DNA of 64,000 nt from assembly GCF_007655135.1 (NCBI RefSeq), contig NC_045131.1, positions 4,588,001 through 4,652,000 of the forward strand. Direction: 5' to 3'. A model generated the notes under the pieces. It made no database searches, had not been told where the DNA came from, and saw only the letters and a list, made by a program, of their open reading frames with translations. Origin of the DNA: Punica granatum. Taxonomy: Eukaryota > Streptophyta > Magnoliopsida > Myrtales > Lythraceae. The translations under genes and the position numbers were made by a program. Below are positions 14,101-24,809 of the stretch, in pieces; the stretch's first letter is position 1; every line of letters begins with the position of its first letter.

Positions 14101-15461
14101 GTATAGACGATCAGACTTGTACAGGTGAATTTTCCAGCTCAATATTTACGCTAATCGAGCGTGTCTTCAGACTGAACAGTTGAAACTAAAATTTGTTGCA
14201 AAATGTACACTATTTTCAGGAGGAACAAGGCATTGATCAAGGAACTTAGTGTACCTGCTCCCGGTTCTTCGGACCTCTACTTCCCGACACAGTATTCGCA
14301 GTCATTGTTCACACAGTGCATGGCCTGTCTATGGAAGCAGAGCTGGTCTTACTGGAGGAACCCGCCCTACACAGCTGTTCGGTTCCTCTTCACGACCTTC
14401 ATCGCTCTTATGTTCGGGACAATGTTCTGGGACCTTGGATCGCGAAGGTAACCTGCCTGTTACGGACAATATATGCGCACATTCTCTATTCCCTCGAGGC
14501 TAATTAAAGTTCAATGTCTTAATAACGGAATCCTACCATATGATTACCAGGAAAACGCAACAAGATCTAACCAATGCGATGGGCTCGATGTATGCTGCTG
14601 TTCTCTTCCTTGGTGTCCAGAACTGCTCGTCAGTGCAGCCTGTGGTGGCGGTTGAGCGGACAGTATTCTATAGGGAACGAGCTGCTGGAATGTACTCAAC
14701 CTTGCCTTATGCTGTAGCACAGGTAAGAATGAATCGAAATTCCTTGCCTTGTCCACAGGAAACCGAGCCGAAGAGTGACCAGTTAGGATTAATCCAATCT
14801 CATCCAGCTCAATCTTTTACATATCGACTAACGAAATCGAATTCGTCGTGCTTGCAGGTTCTGATCGAAATCCCCTACATCCTTGCACAAGCAGTGACAT
14901 ATGGAGTGATAGTGTATGCGATGATTGGATTCGAGTGGACCGTTGTGAAGTTCTTCTGGTACCTCTTCTTCATGTACTTCACATTGCTCTACTTCACCTT
15001 CTATGGCATGATGGCAGTGGCTGTGACCCCTAACCACCATATCGCTTCCATAGTCTCTGCCGCCTTCTATGGGCTGTGGAATCTCTTCTCAGGATTCATC
15101 ATCCCACGAACGGTATTTCCCCCTAAAAAACCACATAAATATTATTTGCTATTAATGATTTTGAATAAATTTTAATTTCCAAAGCTCCCGTTCCAATTAA
15201 CAGAGGATGCCGGTTTGGTGGAGGTGGTACTACTGGGCATGCCCGGTTTCGTGGACCCTGTACGGACTAGTCGCGTCGCAGTTTGGTGATATAAAGACGA
15301 CCTTTGATGATGGCCAAAGCGTGGAAGATTACGTTAGAGAGTATCTCGGATATAGACATGACTTCGTTGGAGTGGTTGCAGCCGTGGTGGTCGGATTCAC
15401 CATTCTATTTGCAGCCACATTTGCAATTTCGATCAAGGTGTTCAACTTCCAAAGGAGATAA
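8193..15461 (+). CDS. PDR-type ABCG transporter, copy 1 (24 exons, 1449 aa)
   Basis: Full-size ABCG pump of the pleiotropic drug resistance type, expected in the plasma membrane. Family members move terpenoids, other specialised metabolites or hormones; the substrate here is unknown. Exons: 8193-8524, 8969-9089, 9209-9297, 9418-9502, 9785-9944, 10033-10109, 10233-10286, 10389-10479, 10567-10868, 10965-11246, 11363-11679, 11780-11940, 12035-12138, 12232-12388, 12477-12584, 12675-12829, 12974-13306, 13418-13708, 13808-13891, 13991-14124, 14220-14447, 14551-14722, 14858-15112, 15204-15461. All junctions are GT-AG and in frame. NBD1 has Walker [10 protein letters not shown] (187-195), signature SGGQRKR (327-333) and Walker B LLMDE (347-351). 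TMD1 follows from about 530. NBD2 has Walker [10 protein letters not shown] (897-905) and [12 protein letters not shown] (from 1024). TMD2 ends with the usual FNFQRR tail. The order NBD-TMD-NBD-TMD and the length are normal for PDRs. The start [10 protein letters not shown] resembles PDR1-like proteins. Confidence 0.95.
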
Positions 15462-15783
15462 GGAACCCGAATAGCTTGATACCGCTTAGTAATCTAGTCA
15501 ATTAGAACTAGAGATGCATGTTTTAAGAGCCTAGTTGTATATTTTCCTTCTTAAATGTTCAGTTAAGTTGTGCGATCTTATGTAGAAACTGTTCATCTTC
15601 GAACGAAGAAATTGAAGTGATTCTTTTGTTCTTTCTTACATATACGACTGTGCTCATATCTATTCATCCGAAAAAAAAAAAGACTGCTCACAGCTTAATC
15701 CTGGGATTGGGCCCATTAACTAAATGGGCTCTATCAGGCCCATAGAGCCCCCAGTAGATGGGCCTCAGTACTCACAAACACGA
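15462..15783 (+). other. 3' flank of PDR copy 1 with TGGGCY motifs
   Basis: The 3' UTR lies just after the stop. From about 15708 to 15767 there is a dense set of GGCCCA/TGGGCY motifs, repeated after copy 2 (36178-36234). TGGGCY is known as the site II promoter element, but no gene start follows in either copy. Confidence 0.5.
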
Positions 15784-16257
15784 TCCAGCCCAGACCGGCG
15801 GGGCGGACCGTAGCAATGACGGTTCCTACCTCCTAAGTCCTAATCCAGCATCATGGGAAAAGAAAATCTTCTAGAAACCCGACCACACCATGAGAAGGGA
15901 AAGTCAACCATCTGCTTCTTTGGTGTTGATGAGTTCCAATGAATTGATGTCGAAATTAATTTTCGTTTTCCCCCACGAGAGCCCATGTTCTGTAGACCAA
16001 TACACTTTTCTTCTTCCTTCGCTTCAGTTACTGATGAAGGCAGCCATGATGCAACACAAATTATGTTATAGAAAGAAATCTTATTTTCAAAGGGCCAAAG
16101 CAACACTCCTAATTGATATATGGTCCCTTCCTTGCTTATTGACACCATTAAGAAAAGGAAAAAAAAATGATTATTTTCTATCTTCGTGTTATGCACAATT
16201 ATCGCAAATTAATATTTCATCTCGTGAATTTCTATTCATTAATTCATCTTGTTCGGT

Positions 16258-16288
<31 letters not shown>

Positions 16289-17278
16289 GATGCTTTCCTG
16301 GTGAGGAAGAATTGGTAAACCACTCTCTTAGTTTAGCCAGTGTTGGATTGCAACGAATACTCTCCTCGAGTTCAAAGGACACCGTAAGCTTCAGCTCACG
16401 TAGAATTACGAGCTCGGCAAGTAATTAAAGGTCGGAGGAAGAGAAAGAAAATACTCAGGATGGCGATGATCCCTCTCTTTCTTTTTTGCCCCCCTTTTTT
16501 GGGTAAATAACTAGGCAAAAGTCCAAATAAACTAAAATATACAAAACTAGGAGTGGAGGCCCCTATGGGATCGCCTAGTATAAAGGACTTAAGTCATTAC
16601 ACAAAAAGTGAAAATTCAAAAGTAAAGAGATGTACTTTTCGCATTAATCAGTCTGCACAACAGTTATCTTCCATATAAATCTGAACTCATCCAACTTCCT
16701 AATCCCTTGCCATTAACCTTTTTTGGCTTTTTATGTGGGAAATGGAATAAATAAGTTACTTTTGAAGACCCTATATAAAAGTTTTGTTAATGGATAGAGA
16801 GATGTAAGTTTTTGAGAAAATTAGGCGGATAACCTTCTATATATGCATGTTTCAATCCCACCTTTTATGGATGAAAAAAAGCAATATTTATTTGAGAGAG
16901 TGTAATGCAGTAGTGCATGTACTCATCTGATAATAAAGAGGTTCTAGGTTCAATACTTAGGTGAAACTACCTGTGGAGAAGATCTTATGTGCAACGGTGG
17001 TACAACGTAAGATTATACCACGAGACACATAAAAAATATTACTTTCAACAATGAATTATTTTTATCAACAATATATTTTTTTAATTTTTATTTACATACT
17101 AAAAACCAAAATGACAAATCATTATTTGTTTATAGCATTGACACATGGTACCACAATTGCATACAAGACTTTTTTCTACCTGTGTCCCAATTCATTCCAA
17201 CCAAGGTGATCACGTGAACCGTTAGAATTAGTCAGGTAAACTTCAAACATCCGTCTTTATATTGTATATGAGATATAT

Positions 17279-17849
17279 TGTCCCGCATGAAAAAATTAAG
17301 AAAGAAATCAAAAGTTTATATGAGATTTGGGTCCAGCAATCTATCAGTTTAAAATTTTAAGTTGCAGATGGGCTTAAGTCTGTGTGGGCCAACTGGTATT
17401 TTTATATAGTATCAGAACGGGTTATGCTTTTGTACCCTCGTGTGGGCTCACACCATGCCAGATTCGGTTTCGAGGCAGCTAAGAGTGCGCCTTATGTTAA
17501 TCAGGCCCGAGATTGGCCCGGTTTAGTTCCGAGATAGTTAAAAAGTGCACCTCTAGTTAGGTCCGAGTGTGGAGCTCGAGTTTGGTTTGGTGTTTGTTCC
17601 CCCTTACCCGACCACGAAAGAGGATATTTAGCTCGTGGTTAGTTGTCAAGAACGGGTATTTAAGGGCACGTGATACGTGTTGGACCACACGTTACTAAGT
17701 GAGGGCGGGTGTTCAGATATGTTCTCCCACATGGAAAAATTAAGAAAGAAACTACAAGTTTATATGAGGTTTGGGTACAACAACCTATCAGTTTAAGCTT
17801 TTAAGTTTCAGATGAGCTTAAATTTGTGTAGGCCCAGTGGTATTTTATA
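17279..17849 (+). mobile_element. TRIM-like miniature retrotransposon
   Basis: Two direct repeats of about 130 bp (17279-17407 and 17720-17849) share a (T)GTxxCCCxCATG start, AAAAATTAAGAAAGAAA, CAACCTATCAGTTTA and a GGTATTTTATA end. Between them, just after the first repeat, is a primer-site-like TATCAGAAC (compare TGGTATCAGAGC, initiator-Met tRNA). A purine-rich tract, GTGAGGGCGGGTG, precedes the second repeat. There is no coding capacity. Unit 1 lacks the element. Relatives lie near 41707-41800 and 42150-42290. Confidence 0.65.
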
Positions 17850-18145
17850 GTGTCTCGTATTTTCATGAGTCAAAGTCGAAGGCCAAAGACGGGTGAGGGA
17901 CCAAGCATTAATCAACAAGCAAAAAGGGGCGGCGGGACCATCATCGGTTTTTTTTTATATGAGATTTGAATCCAACAACCTATCAGTTTAAGCTTTTAAG
18001 TTTCAGATGAGCTTAAATTTGTGTAGGTCCAGTGGTATTTTATAGTGTCTCGTATTTTCATGAGTCAAAGTCGAAGGCCAAAGACGGGTGAGGGACCAAG
18101 CATTAATCAACAAGCAAAAAGGGGCGGCGGGACCATCATCGGTTT
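17759..18145. repeat. 192-bp direct duplication spanning a TRIM end and host DNA
   Basis: 17759-17950 and 17954-18145 are nearly identical. Each begins inside the right TRIM terminal repeat (TTTATATGAG) and ends in host spacer (CCATCATCGGTTT). The duplication therefore happened after the TRIM insertion. Unit 1 has only one copy of the host part, near 2287-2375. Confidence 0.85.
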
Positions 18146-19614
18146 CTTTTTCTGGGCTGCGCCTCTATTATTTAATCCACATGTGATGGTTTCACAATTT
18201 CTGAGTGAACGTAGCTTTCAATTTAATTACTTAATTAATTAATATGACTTCCCACTCTCCATCGTCACTTCCACTTCCGCAAAATTACACTCAATTAAAT
18301 AAGTCAGCCATGGTACACTCAATTAAATAAGTCAGCCTGGGTTTGTAACTGAATTGATTCCGTTTATGAAGAAGCAAACATATACAATACAGATGTGCAG
18401 TGTCCTAACTCGAACCAATCGTCGTCCTTAGTTAACTTTGCATGTATAATGTCTCCAATTCCAGTTCGTGACCCACTGGCCACCAGCCAGTGTGGCCTCT
18501 AAAGAAACTGACATAAAGAGAACTGAATTCTCGGAAATTCAACTCATGATCTCCCTTGGTTATGAGTCGAGAACAAATGGCAATTACATTTAGACCTCTT
18601 TCTCTTAATAAAGTGTGTGTGATATATGCGACTAGCATTGGGACCTTCGAAGTGTGACCATTCAGGAGGACCTGCATTCTTTCCGATATGCTCAACACAT
18701 TTTAGCTACTTGGCCCGAGGGAAAGGGAATATATAGTATACCAATACCAGGTATGTCAAGGCGTTATTGCGTTTGGAGCTGCACACCATAGTCACATATG
18801 AGTGCTGGTTATTAATCGACCCTTATAATGTGGACATAACAAAAGGAAGTGAATCGATATCGGAAGGCATCGTACAAAAGTAATTAATTAGACCCGCCAT
18901 TCAATTTGCTGTAAACTCCTGGCTTGTATAGCTGCGACGAACTTGCAAGTCTTCCAAGTTCAATATGTATGCGGGAGCCAAATTTCAGTCAAAAGATAGA
19001 TTGGGACGATTTATTTTGAACGAGCAGAATTAAGACCCGATTATATTCTCTATGCTAATTTTACTATTTCGCCATTTTATTTTGTCAACGAGGGAGACGA
19101 AACAAAGATCTGCAGGACGACTATTTACTGGCGTCCTGCGTCTCGAAAGATATGCATATTATGTAACTATTGACTATTTACTTCCCCCGTTTTGCAGATT
19201 GAAAAAAAAAATAACAAAGTCGACGATTAAAATTCCAAAAACTACAGTGATATTCACCCTCGATTTAGAATTATGAAGACGTTGCGGGTTCAATCCCCTT
19301 GTCCTTTTTTTCTTACTTCTTCTCTGTACCCTATTGGTTTTCCTCGTGATCGAAAATTTAATTGTTGGGATAATCTTGTAATATATTTTTTTTGGTTGCT
19401 TGATTTAAGCTACTAAACATATTCAAGTAAATGTAGAACAATTGAAATTAATTGTTGATACTAATCATAACATAACATATATATATATATATATATATAT
19501 TTTAAAGGAATATAATCATACTAAAATTCTTCTTAAAAGTAAGTTTATATTGGAAAGGGCTTGCACGGTGGTGTCAATTACACCTAATAGAAAAGTAACA
19601 TGTGTGCGGAGTGG

Positions 19615-19814
19615 TATTGTGAGATATTTTCGATATCTTCCAGGGTTAGTCGATAATATCTCGAGATTTACATTGTACTACATTTTGTTGTTATAATCCC
19701 CAGATTAGGTATTTTCGAGATACTTTCCTAGAGTTAATTTAGTTTCCTATTGAGCTGTTTGTAATTCTTGGAACGTCAATGGTAGAATGTTGAATACAAT
19801 TCTCAATTTTCACA
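19615..19814 (+). repeat. 5' LTR of the Copia element
   Basis: 200 bp, followed without gap by the tRNA-Met-type primer binding site. It lacks an 18-bp stretch that the 3' LTR has after CCTATTGAGC. Confidence 0.93.
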
Positions 19815-19858
19815 TGGTATCAGAGCACCACTGAGATCGAAAATTTATTTGAGAAAGG

Positions 19859-20880
19859 ATGACAAGGAATGAAGACAAAGCTGAAGACTTTGGGAAAGGG
19901 ATGCAGATTTCAGCAATATTCAGGATTGAAGCTTCGGATTCGACAGGTTTGCAGATCACTTACTATCTTCTTAATGGAGATAACTATTTGACATGGTCGA
20001 GAGCAATGAGAATTGCGCTCACGACCAAAGGAAAATTGGGGTTCGTGAAGGCAAAGTCCCGAAGCCACCAACAGTAGACCCGAATCTAGAGAGCTGGGAG
20101 ATGTGCAACTCCCTCGTGTTAGTGTGGATATTCAATGGGCTAGAGAAAGAGCTTCAGCCGAGTGCTGCTTATGCCATTGAAGCGAAGACCCTATGGGATG
20201 ATCTCAAGGAGAGATATTCACAAGGGAATGAGATGAGGATTTTCCAATTGAAGTCGGATATCAGTATATATAGACAGGAAGGGAAGACGATTCAAAAATT
20301 CTACTCGAGCATCAAGACATTGTGGGATGAACTCAAAAATTATCTCAAGTCGCTAGGGTGTTCATGTGATGCGGCAACCCGTTACACAGCCCGGAGAGAG
20401 AAGGAGAAAACATACCAGTTTTTGATGGGGTTGGATGAACAATTCCGAGGAGTTTGGTCCGATATACTCAGGACTGAACCATTACCTTCGATGAGCAAGG
20501 TTTATCAGCTGGTTCGGAGGAGGAGAAACAACACACCGTGGCTCGTTCTAGGGATGTCGCACGCACGCCCGAAGGAGGAATTGAAATTGGGGCTTTTGTA
20601 GCTAGAAGTGGGAGTGAGAACAGAAAATGGCAGAGGTGGACAGCGGAGGGAAAGTCGATATGTGACCACTATGGCCGATCAGGACATCTCAAGAGCTCTT
20701 GCTGGGCTCTCCATGGACAACCTGCAGATGGAAATAACAGAGGGAAATGGAAGAAATTGGGAGGCCAAGGGAAACAAAGCTCAGGACAGTAGAGAGGATC
20801 GGGGCAGTGGAATGGGGGAAGGTCGGCTGCAGCCAACACTGCACAGGAGGGGACACCAGCAGCATCCAGCGACGTCGTGA
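19859..20880 (+). pseudogene. Copia gag remnant (frameshifted)
   Basis: The N-terminal part is open in 19859-20077, and the frame then moves to the one open in 19993-20601. The first part reads NGDNYLTWSRAM and the second LWDDLKERYSQGNE, both typical of the UBN2/gag region of plant Copia elements. A zinc-knuckle-like segment follows in another frame near 20655-20715 (CDHYGRSGHLKSSC). There the second cysteine of CX2CX4HX4C is replaced by Tyr. At least two frameshifts make it a pseudogene. Confidence 0.85.
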
Positions 20881-21008
20881 ACCAACTCTTGGGAGGAATC
20901 AGATAGTGGGCTGGAGGAAACCCTAATTCGAGTTGGGTTGGAGGAAACTCTCACTCGGGATGGGTTGGAGGAAATCCTAATTTGGGTTGGGCTTGAGGAA
21001 ATCCCCAT

Positions 21009-22445
21009 TTGGGTTTGCCTAATGCTGTTCATGAAGGAAGAATATCGAACAGTGTGGGAAATTCACTCATGGGCCTGTCCAACACACAGTTCGAGACTTT
21101 ATTGAATATCATCGTAGCTCACGAAGGATGCAGTGAACCACTTGTCGGTAATAATAATTTTGTTTCTGTTGAGAGAAATGAATGGATCATTGATACCAGT
21201 GCTTCAAGGCACATGACGGGATGTATGGATTGTTTGGATGATTTAAGATCGATTGATGATAAAATTCCCATTATATTCCTAACGGGAATTCTACTTGAGC
21301 AACGAGTACAGGGACTGCTCGACTTGGAGGCTCATTTGTTTTGCTGGATGTCTTGTTTGTGCCAACATTTAATTGCAACTTGATCTCGGTTGGTCAACTA
21401 AGCAAAGACATGGATTATTTTGTGACTTTCTTACCTGAGCTATGCCTTATACAGGACCGCGTATCGAAGAGGACGGTTGGACTGGGTGAGCTTCAAAGGG
21501 GGGTATACTACTTGTGATGGGTGGCATCTTCGACTTTGGCATATCAAGCATTGGGAGTAGGCTCATGAGATATTTGGCATAAACGTCTCGGGCATCCATC
21601 AAGTGGTATTAGAATTAAAGACATTAATTTTGATTCTAGTTGCATGAGAAATAAGAATTGTGATGTATGTCTTCGGGCTAAATAGACTCGTTCACAGTTC
21701 AGTTTAAGTTCGAATAAAGCTCATTCTCCATTCCATCTTGTGCATTGTGATTTATGGGGTCCTTATAGAGAGAAAACTATCTCTGGAGCGAGTTATTTTC
21801 TGACTATTGTGGATGATCATTGCCGGGCGTTATGGCTATATATGTTGAGAGACAAGTCGAAGGCAAAATGAAGCTTGATTGGTTTTTGTAATTTAATTAA
21901 AAACCAATTTGGAACAATGGTGAAGGTAGTTCGAAGTGATAATGGGTTAGAGTTCCTATCTCGAGAATTGCAGGATTTCTTCTTCAGAAATGGGATTATG
22001 CATCAGACATCTTGTACAGATACTCCGCAATAAAATGGAAGGGTCGAGAGAAAGCATAGACACATCCTTAATATTGCACGTGCATTGTTGTTTCAAGCAT
22101 CTCTTCCAACACGTTTTTGGGGAGAGAGTGTTGCGACAGCGACATATTTGATTAATATGATGCCGACCCAAGTACTAAGAGGTAAGAGTCCCTATGACAT
22201 TCTTTTCCAAAGGAAGCCAGATTACTCGAACCTGCGGGTATTTGGATCCTTTTGTTACGCTCACCATCGACCATGTGACAGGGACAAGTTTGCAGAGAGA
22301 GCTCGGAAATGTATTTTTGTAGGTTACCCTCATGGAAAGAAAGGGTGTTAGATGTACGATTTGGAAAAGGAAGATTTCTTTGTTTCGAGGGATGTTTGAT
22401 TTTGTGAAAGTGAGTTTCCATTTGAGAGAATTGGTCGTCCAACAA
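21009..22445 (+). pseudogene. Copia protease-integrase remnant
   Basis: A protease-like WIIDTSASRHMTG (near 21180-21220) has Ser in place of the Gly of the D(S/T)GA active site. Integrase pieces follow: HFHLVHCDLWGPY (near 21740), the VRSDNG segment (near 21931) and NGRVERKH (near 22035). They are cut by stops such as TGA near 21869 and TAA near 22031. No open frame covers the whole region. Confidence 0.85.
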
Positions 22446-23029
22446 TGACCACCGATAATCCTTTGTTTGTCAATCGAATATGGAATGAGGAGGATATTGA
22501 GGTAAAGGGGGAGCTGGATGGATTTCAGGATATTGAGAGGACCCGACTGAATCAGATTGGGTCAGTTGAGCAAATGGATTATGGCCCGCGATCAAGCAGA
22601 CACAGCAAGCCCAGCGGATTAGTGGAAGAAAGGGTCTAGGATATGACGTCCAGTCCGCAGACGAGAGGGCCCAGTAGATCGGAGGAAATAAGGACACTAG
22701 ACATACAACCACAAAGGTCTGGTGGGTCTAGGGAAATTCCTGACAGTATGAGCCCTGCCCAATAGTCTGGAGTTCAACAAAATGCTTCAGCTGATCTGAT
22801 TAGTAGAGAAGAGGGAATGGTGGTTACACAACGATCCGATAGGGAGATTTTGGCACCAAGATATCTCAGGAATTTTGTTGATCATAAAAATAAGGAATTT
22901 GTCACACATGTTGCCACCATTGCCTTTCTCGTTTACCCATTCCACCGATATCATCAGGTACGTCGTATCCTATTGAGCCGTATTTAGCTTGTGATGATTT
23001 TTGCAATTTTGATTTGTCATATATGGCTG

Positions 23030-24579
23030 CTATTGATTCGGATGTCGAGCCTAAGACATATCGGGAGGCGGTCTGTGATTCTAGATGGAGAATAGCGATA
23101 GCGGAAGAAATACGAGCCTTGGAGATAAATCAAACCTAGACATTGGAGACTCTGTCTCCTGGCAAGCGACCCGTAGACTGTAAATGGGTATTCAAAATAA
23201 AGCGACGAGCAGATGGAAGTGTTGAGCGCTATAAGGCACGTTTAGTTGCTAAGGGATTTACTTAGGTTGAAGGTGTTGATTTTCACGAGACCTTTGCTCA
23301 CGTGGCAAAATTAGTTACAGTGAAATGTCTTCTAACTGTAGCAGTGACAAGGGGATAGGAAATGCATCATATGGATGTACAAAATGCCTTTTTACATGGA
23401 AATCTAGATGATGAAGTATATATGAAATTGCCACCAGATTTTTCATCGCATGGAGGAGGGGTAGTTTGTCGTCTCAGGAAGTCTCTTTATGGTCTTCGAC
23501 AAGCTTCTCGCAACTGGTATTCTAAGTTTCCTGATGCCTTGCGAGGATATGAATTTCGACAGTCTGGTGCGGATCATTATTTGTTCGTTTATTCGAGAGG
23601 AGACGTATTTCTGGGAGTTCTTGTCTATGTGGATGATCTAATATTGGTCGGGAATAGCACTGCACATTGTACTTCCTTTAAGGAGTATCTTCATTAGTGC
23701 TTTCGGATTAAGGATCTTGGTCCATTGAAGTATTTTTTGGGAATTGAGGTGACCCATAATCCTTCAGGTCTTTTTCTATGTCAGAGGAAATATACACTTG
23801 ATATTATCATTGAATGTGGTATGCTGGGATCATGGCCTTCTTACACTCCTATGGAGCAGAACCATGGGCTTTCTACCACTTCGGGATCACGTCTTGAGGA
23901 TGCGAGCAGATATAGACGTCTAATTGGTCGTTTAATTTATCTGACTATTACCAGGCTTGATTTATGTTATTCAGTACATGTGTTGGCGCAATTCATGCAG
24001 GATCCTCATCAATTTCATTGGGATGCAGCCATGAGAGTTGTTCGTTATTTGAAGCAATCCCCTGGACAAGGAATTTTTATACAACCCAATTCTCTGGATC
24101 TTGTAGCTTATTGCGATTCGAATTGGGCTAGTTGTCCTATGACTAGAAGATCGGTTATAGGATATTTCATTATGCTTGGAGGGTCACCGATCTCGTGGAA
24201 GACCAAGAAACAAACAACAGTGTCTCGGTCGTCTGCAGAGGCAGAATATAGAGCCATGACTGCTACAGTGAGCGAAATACTTGGGCTAGGGAGTTTGTTG
24301 AATTCTCTTGGAGTTAAGATTAATCACTCGACAAGACTATTTTATCATAATCAGGCTGCTTTACACATAACAGCTAACTCGGTGTTTCATGAAAGGACAA
24401 AGCATATAGAGATAGATTGTCATTTTATTCGTGAACACATTCAGTCTCGGATCGTTGCCACTGCGCATGTCTCTTCCAAGCTGCAACTCGCAGACATCTT
24501 TACAAAGGCATTGAGCCGAGATCGCTTTACATTTCTCTTTGGCAGGTTGGGCATTCGACAATCTCATGCTCCAACTTGA
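23030..24579 (+). pseudogene. Copia reverse transcriptase-RNase H remnant
   Basis: One frame runs through the whole region. It includes MDVQNAFLHGNL, the catalytic YVDD box (near 23626), SLYGLRQASRNWY, and the RNase H segment SRSSAEAEYRAM (near 24228-24260). It is broken only by four TAG codons (23137, 23263, 23356, 23695). Family conservation at these places suggests Trp or Gln codons, so each stop fits a C-to-T or G-to-A change. The frame ends at 24579, just before the polypurine tract. Confidence 0.9.
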
Positions 24580-24586
24580 GGGGGAG

Positions 24587-24804
24587 TATTGTGAGATATT
24601 TTCGGTATCTTCCAGGATTAGTCGATAATATCTCGGGATTTATATTGTACTATATTTTGTTATTGTAATCCCCAGATTAGGTATTTTCTAGATACTTTCC
24701 TCGAGTTAATTTAGTTTCCTATTGAGCGGTAGAATTGTTATGTATTTCTTGTAATTCTTGGAACATCAATGGCAGAATGTTGAATACAATTCTTAATTTT
24801 CACA
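24587..24804 (+). repeat. 3' LTR of the Copia element
   Basis: 218 bp, preceded by the polypurine tract and followed by the AGTGG target duplication and host DNA (CTTGTGAATTA) that matches the empty site in unit 1. Confidence 0.93.
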
Positions 24805-24809
24805 AGTGG

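Larger units (their letters stand above)
597..15787. repeat. Tandem duplication unit 1 (PDR gene plus upstream DNA)
   Basis: From about 597 the sequence runs collinear with 15784 onward: the same AGCCCAGACC start, the same upstream spacer, the same 24-exon transporter and the same 3' flank with GGCCCA motifs. The unit is 15.2 kb. Its right end (CACGATCCA at 15779-15787) is also the right end of unit 2 (36250-36258), which defines a head-to-tail duplication. The intergenic parts differ by substitutions and many indels, so the duplication is not recent assembly redundancy. Confidence 0.92.
15788..19614. other. Upstream spacer of PDR copy 2, left part
   Basis: Noncoding DNA collinear with about 600-4118 of unit 1. 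It includes an (AT)n run near 16259-16280, the SINE-like repeat (16905-17040), the TRIM-like element and its local duplication. Two deletions relative to unit 1 lie near 18460 (about 190 bp) and 18957 (about 95 bp). No gene is seen. Confidence 0.6.
19610..24809 (+). mobile_element. Ty1/copia LTR retrotransposon with target duplication
   Basis: The 5' LTR is 19615-19814 and the 3' LTR 24587-24804. Both begin TATTGTGAG and end TTTTCACA. The target duplication AGTGG lies at 19610-19614 and 24805-24809. A primer binding site TGGTATCAGAGC follows the 5' LTR directly (19815-19826), and a polypurine tract GAGGGGGAG (24578-24586) precedes the 3' LTR. Internal order is gag, protease, integrase, reverse transcriptase, RNase H, which is the Copia order. 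The LTRs differ by about a dozen substitutions by hand count and by an 18-bp indel, so the copy is not young. Unit 1 has the empty site near 4119-4123. The element is 5190 bp and non-functional because of many stops and frameshifts. Confidence 0.95.
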
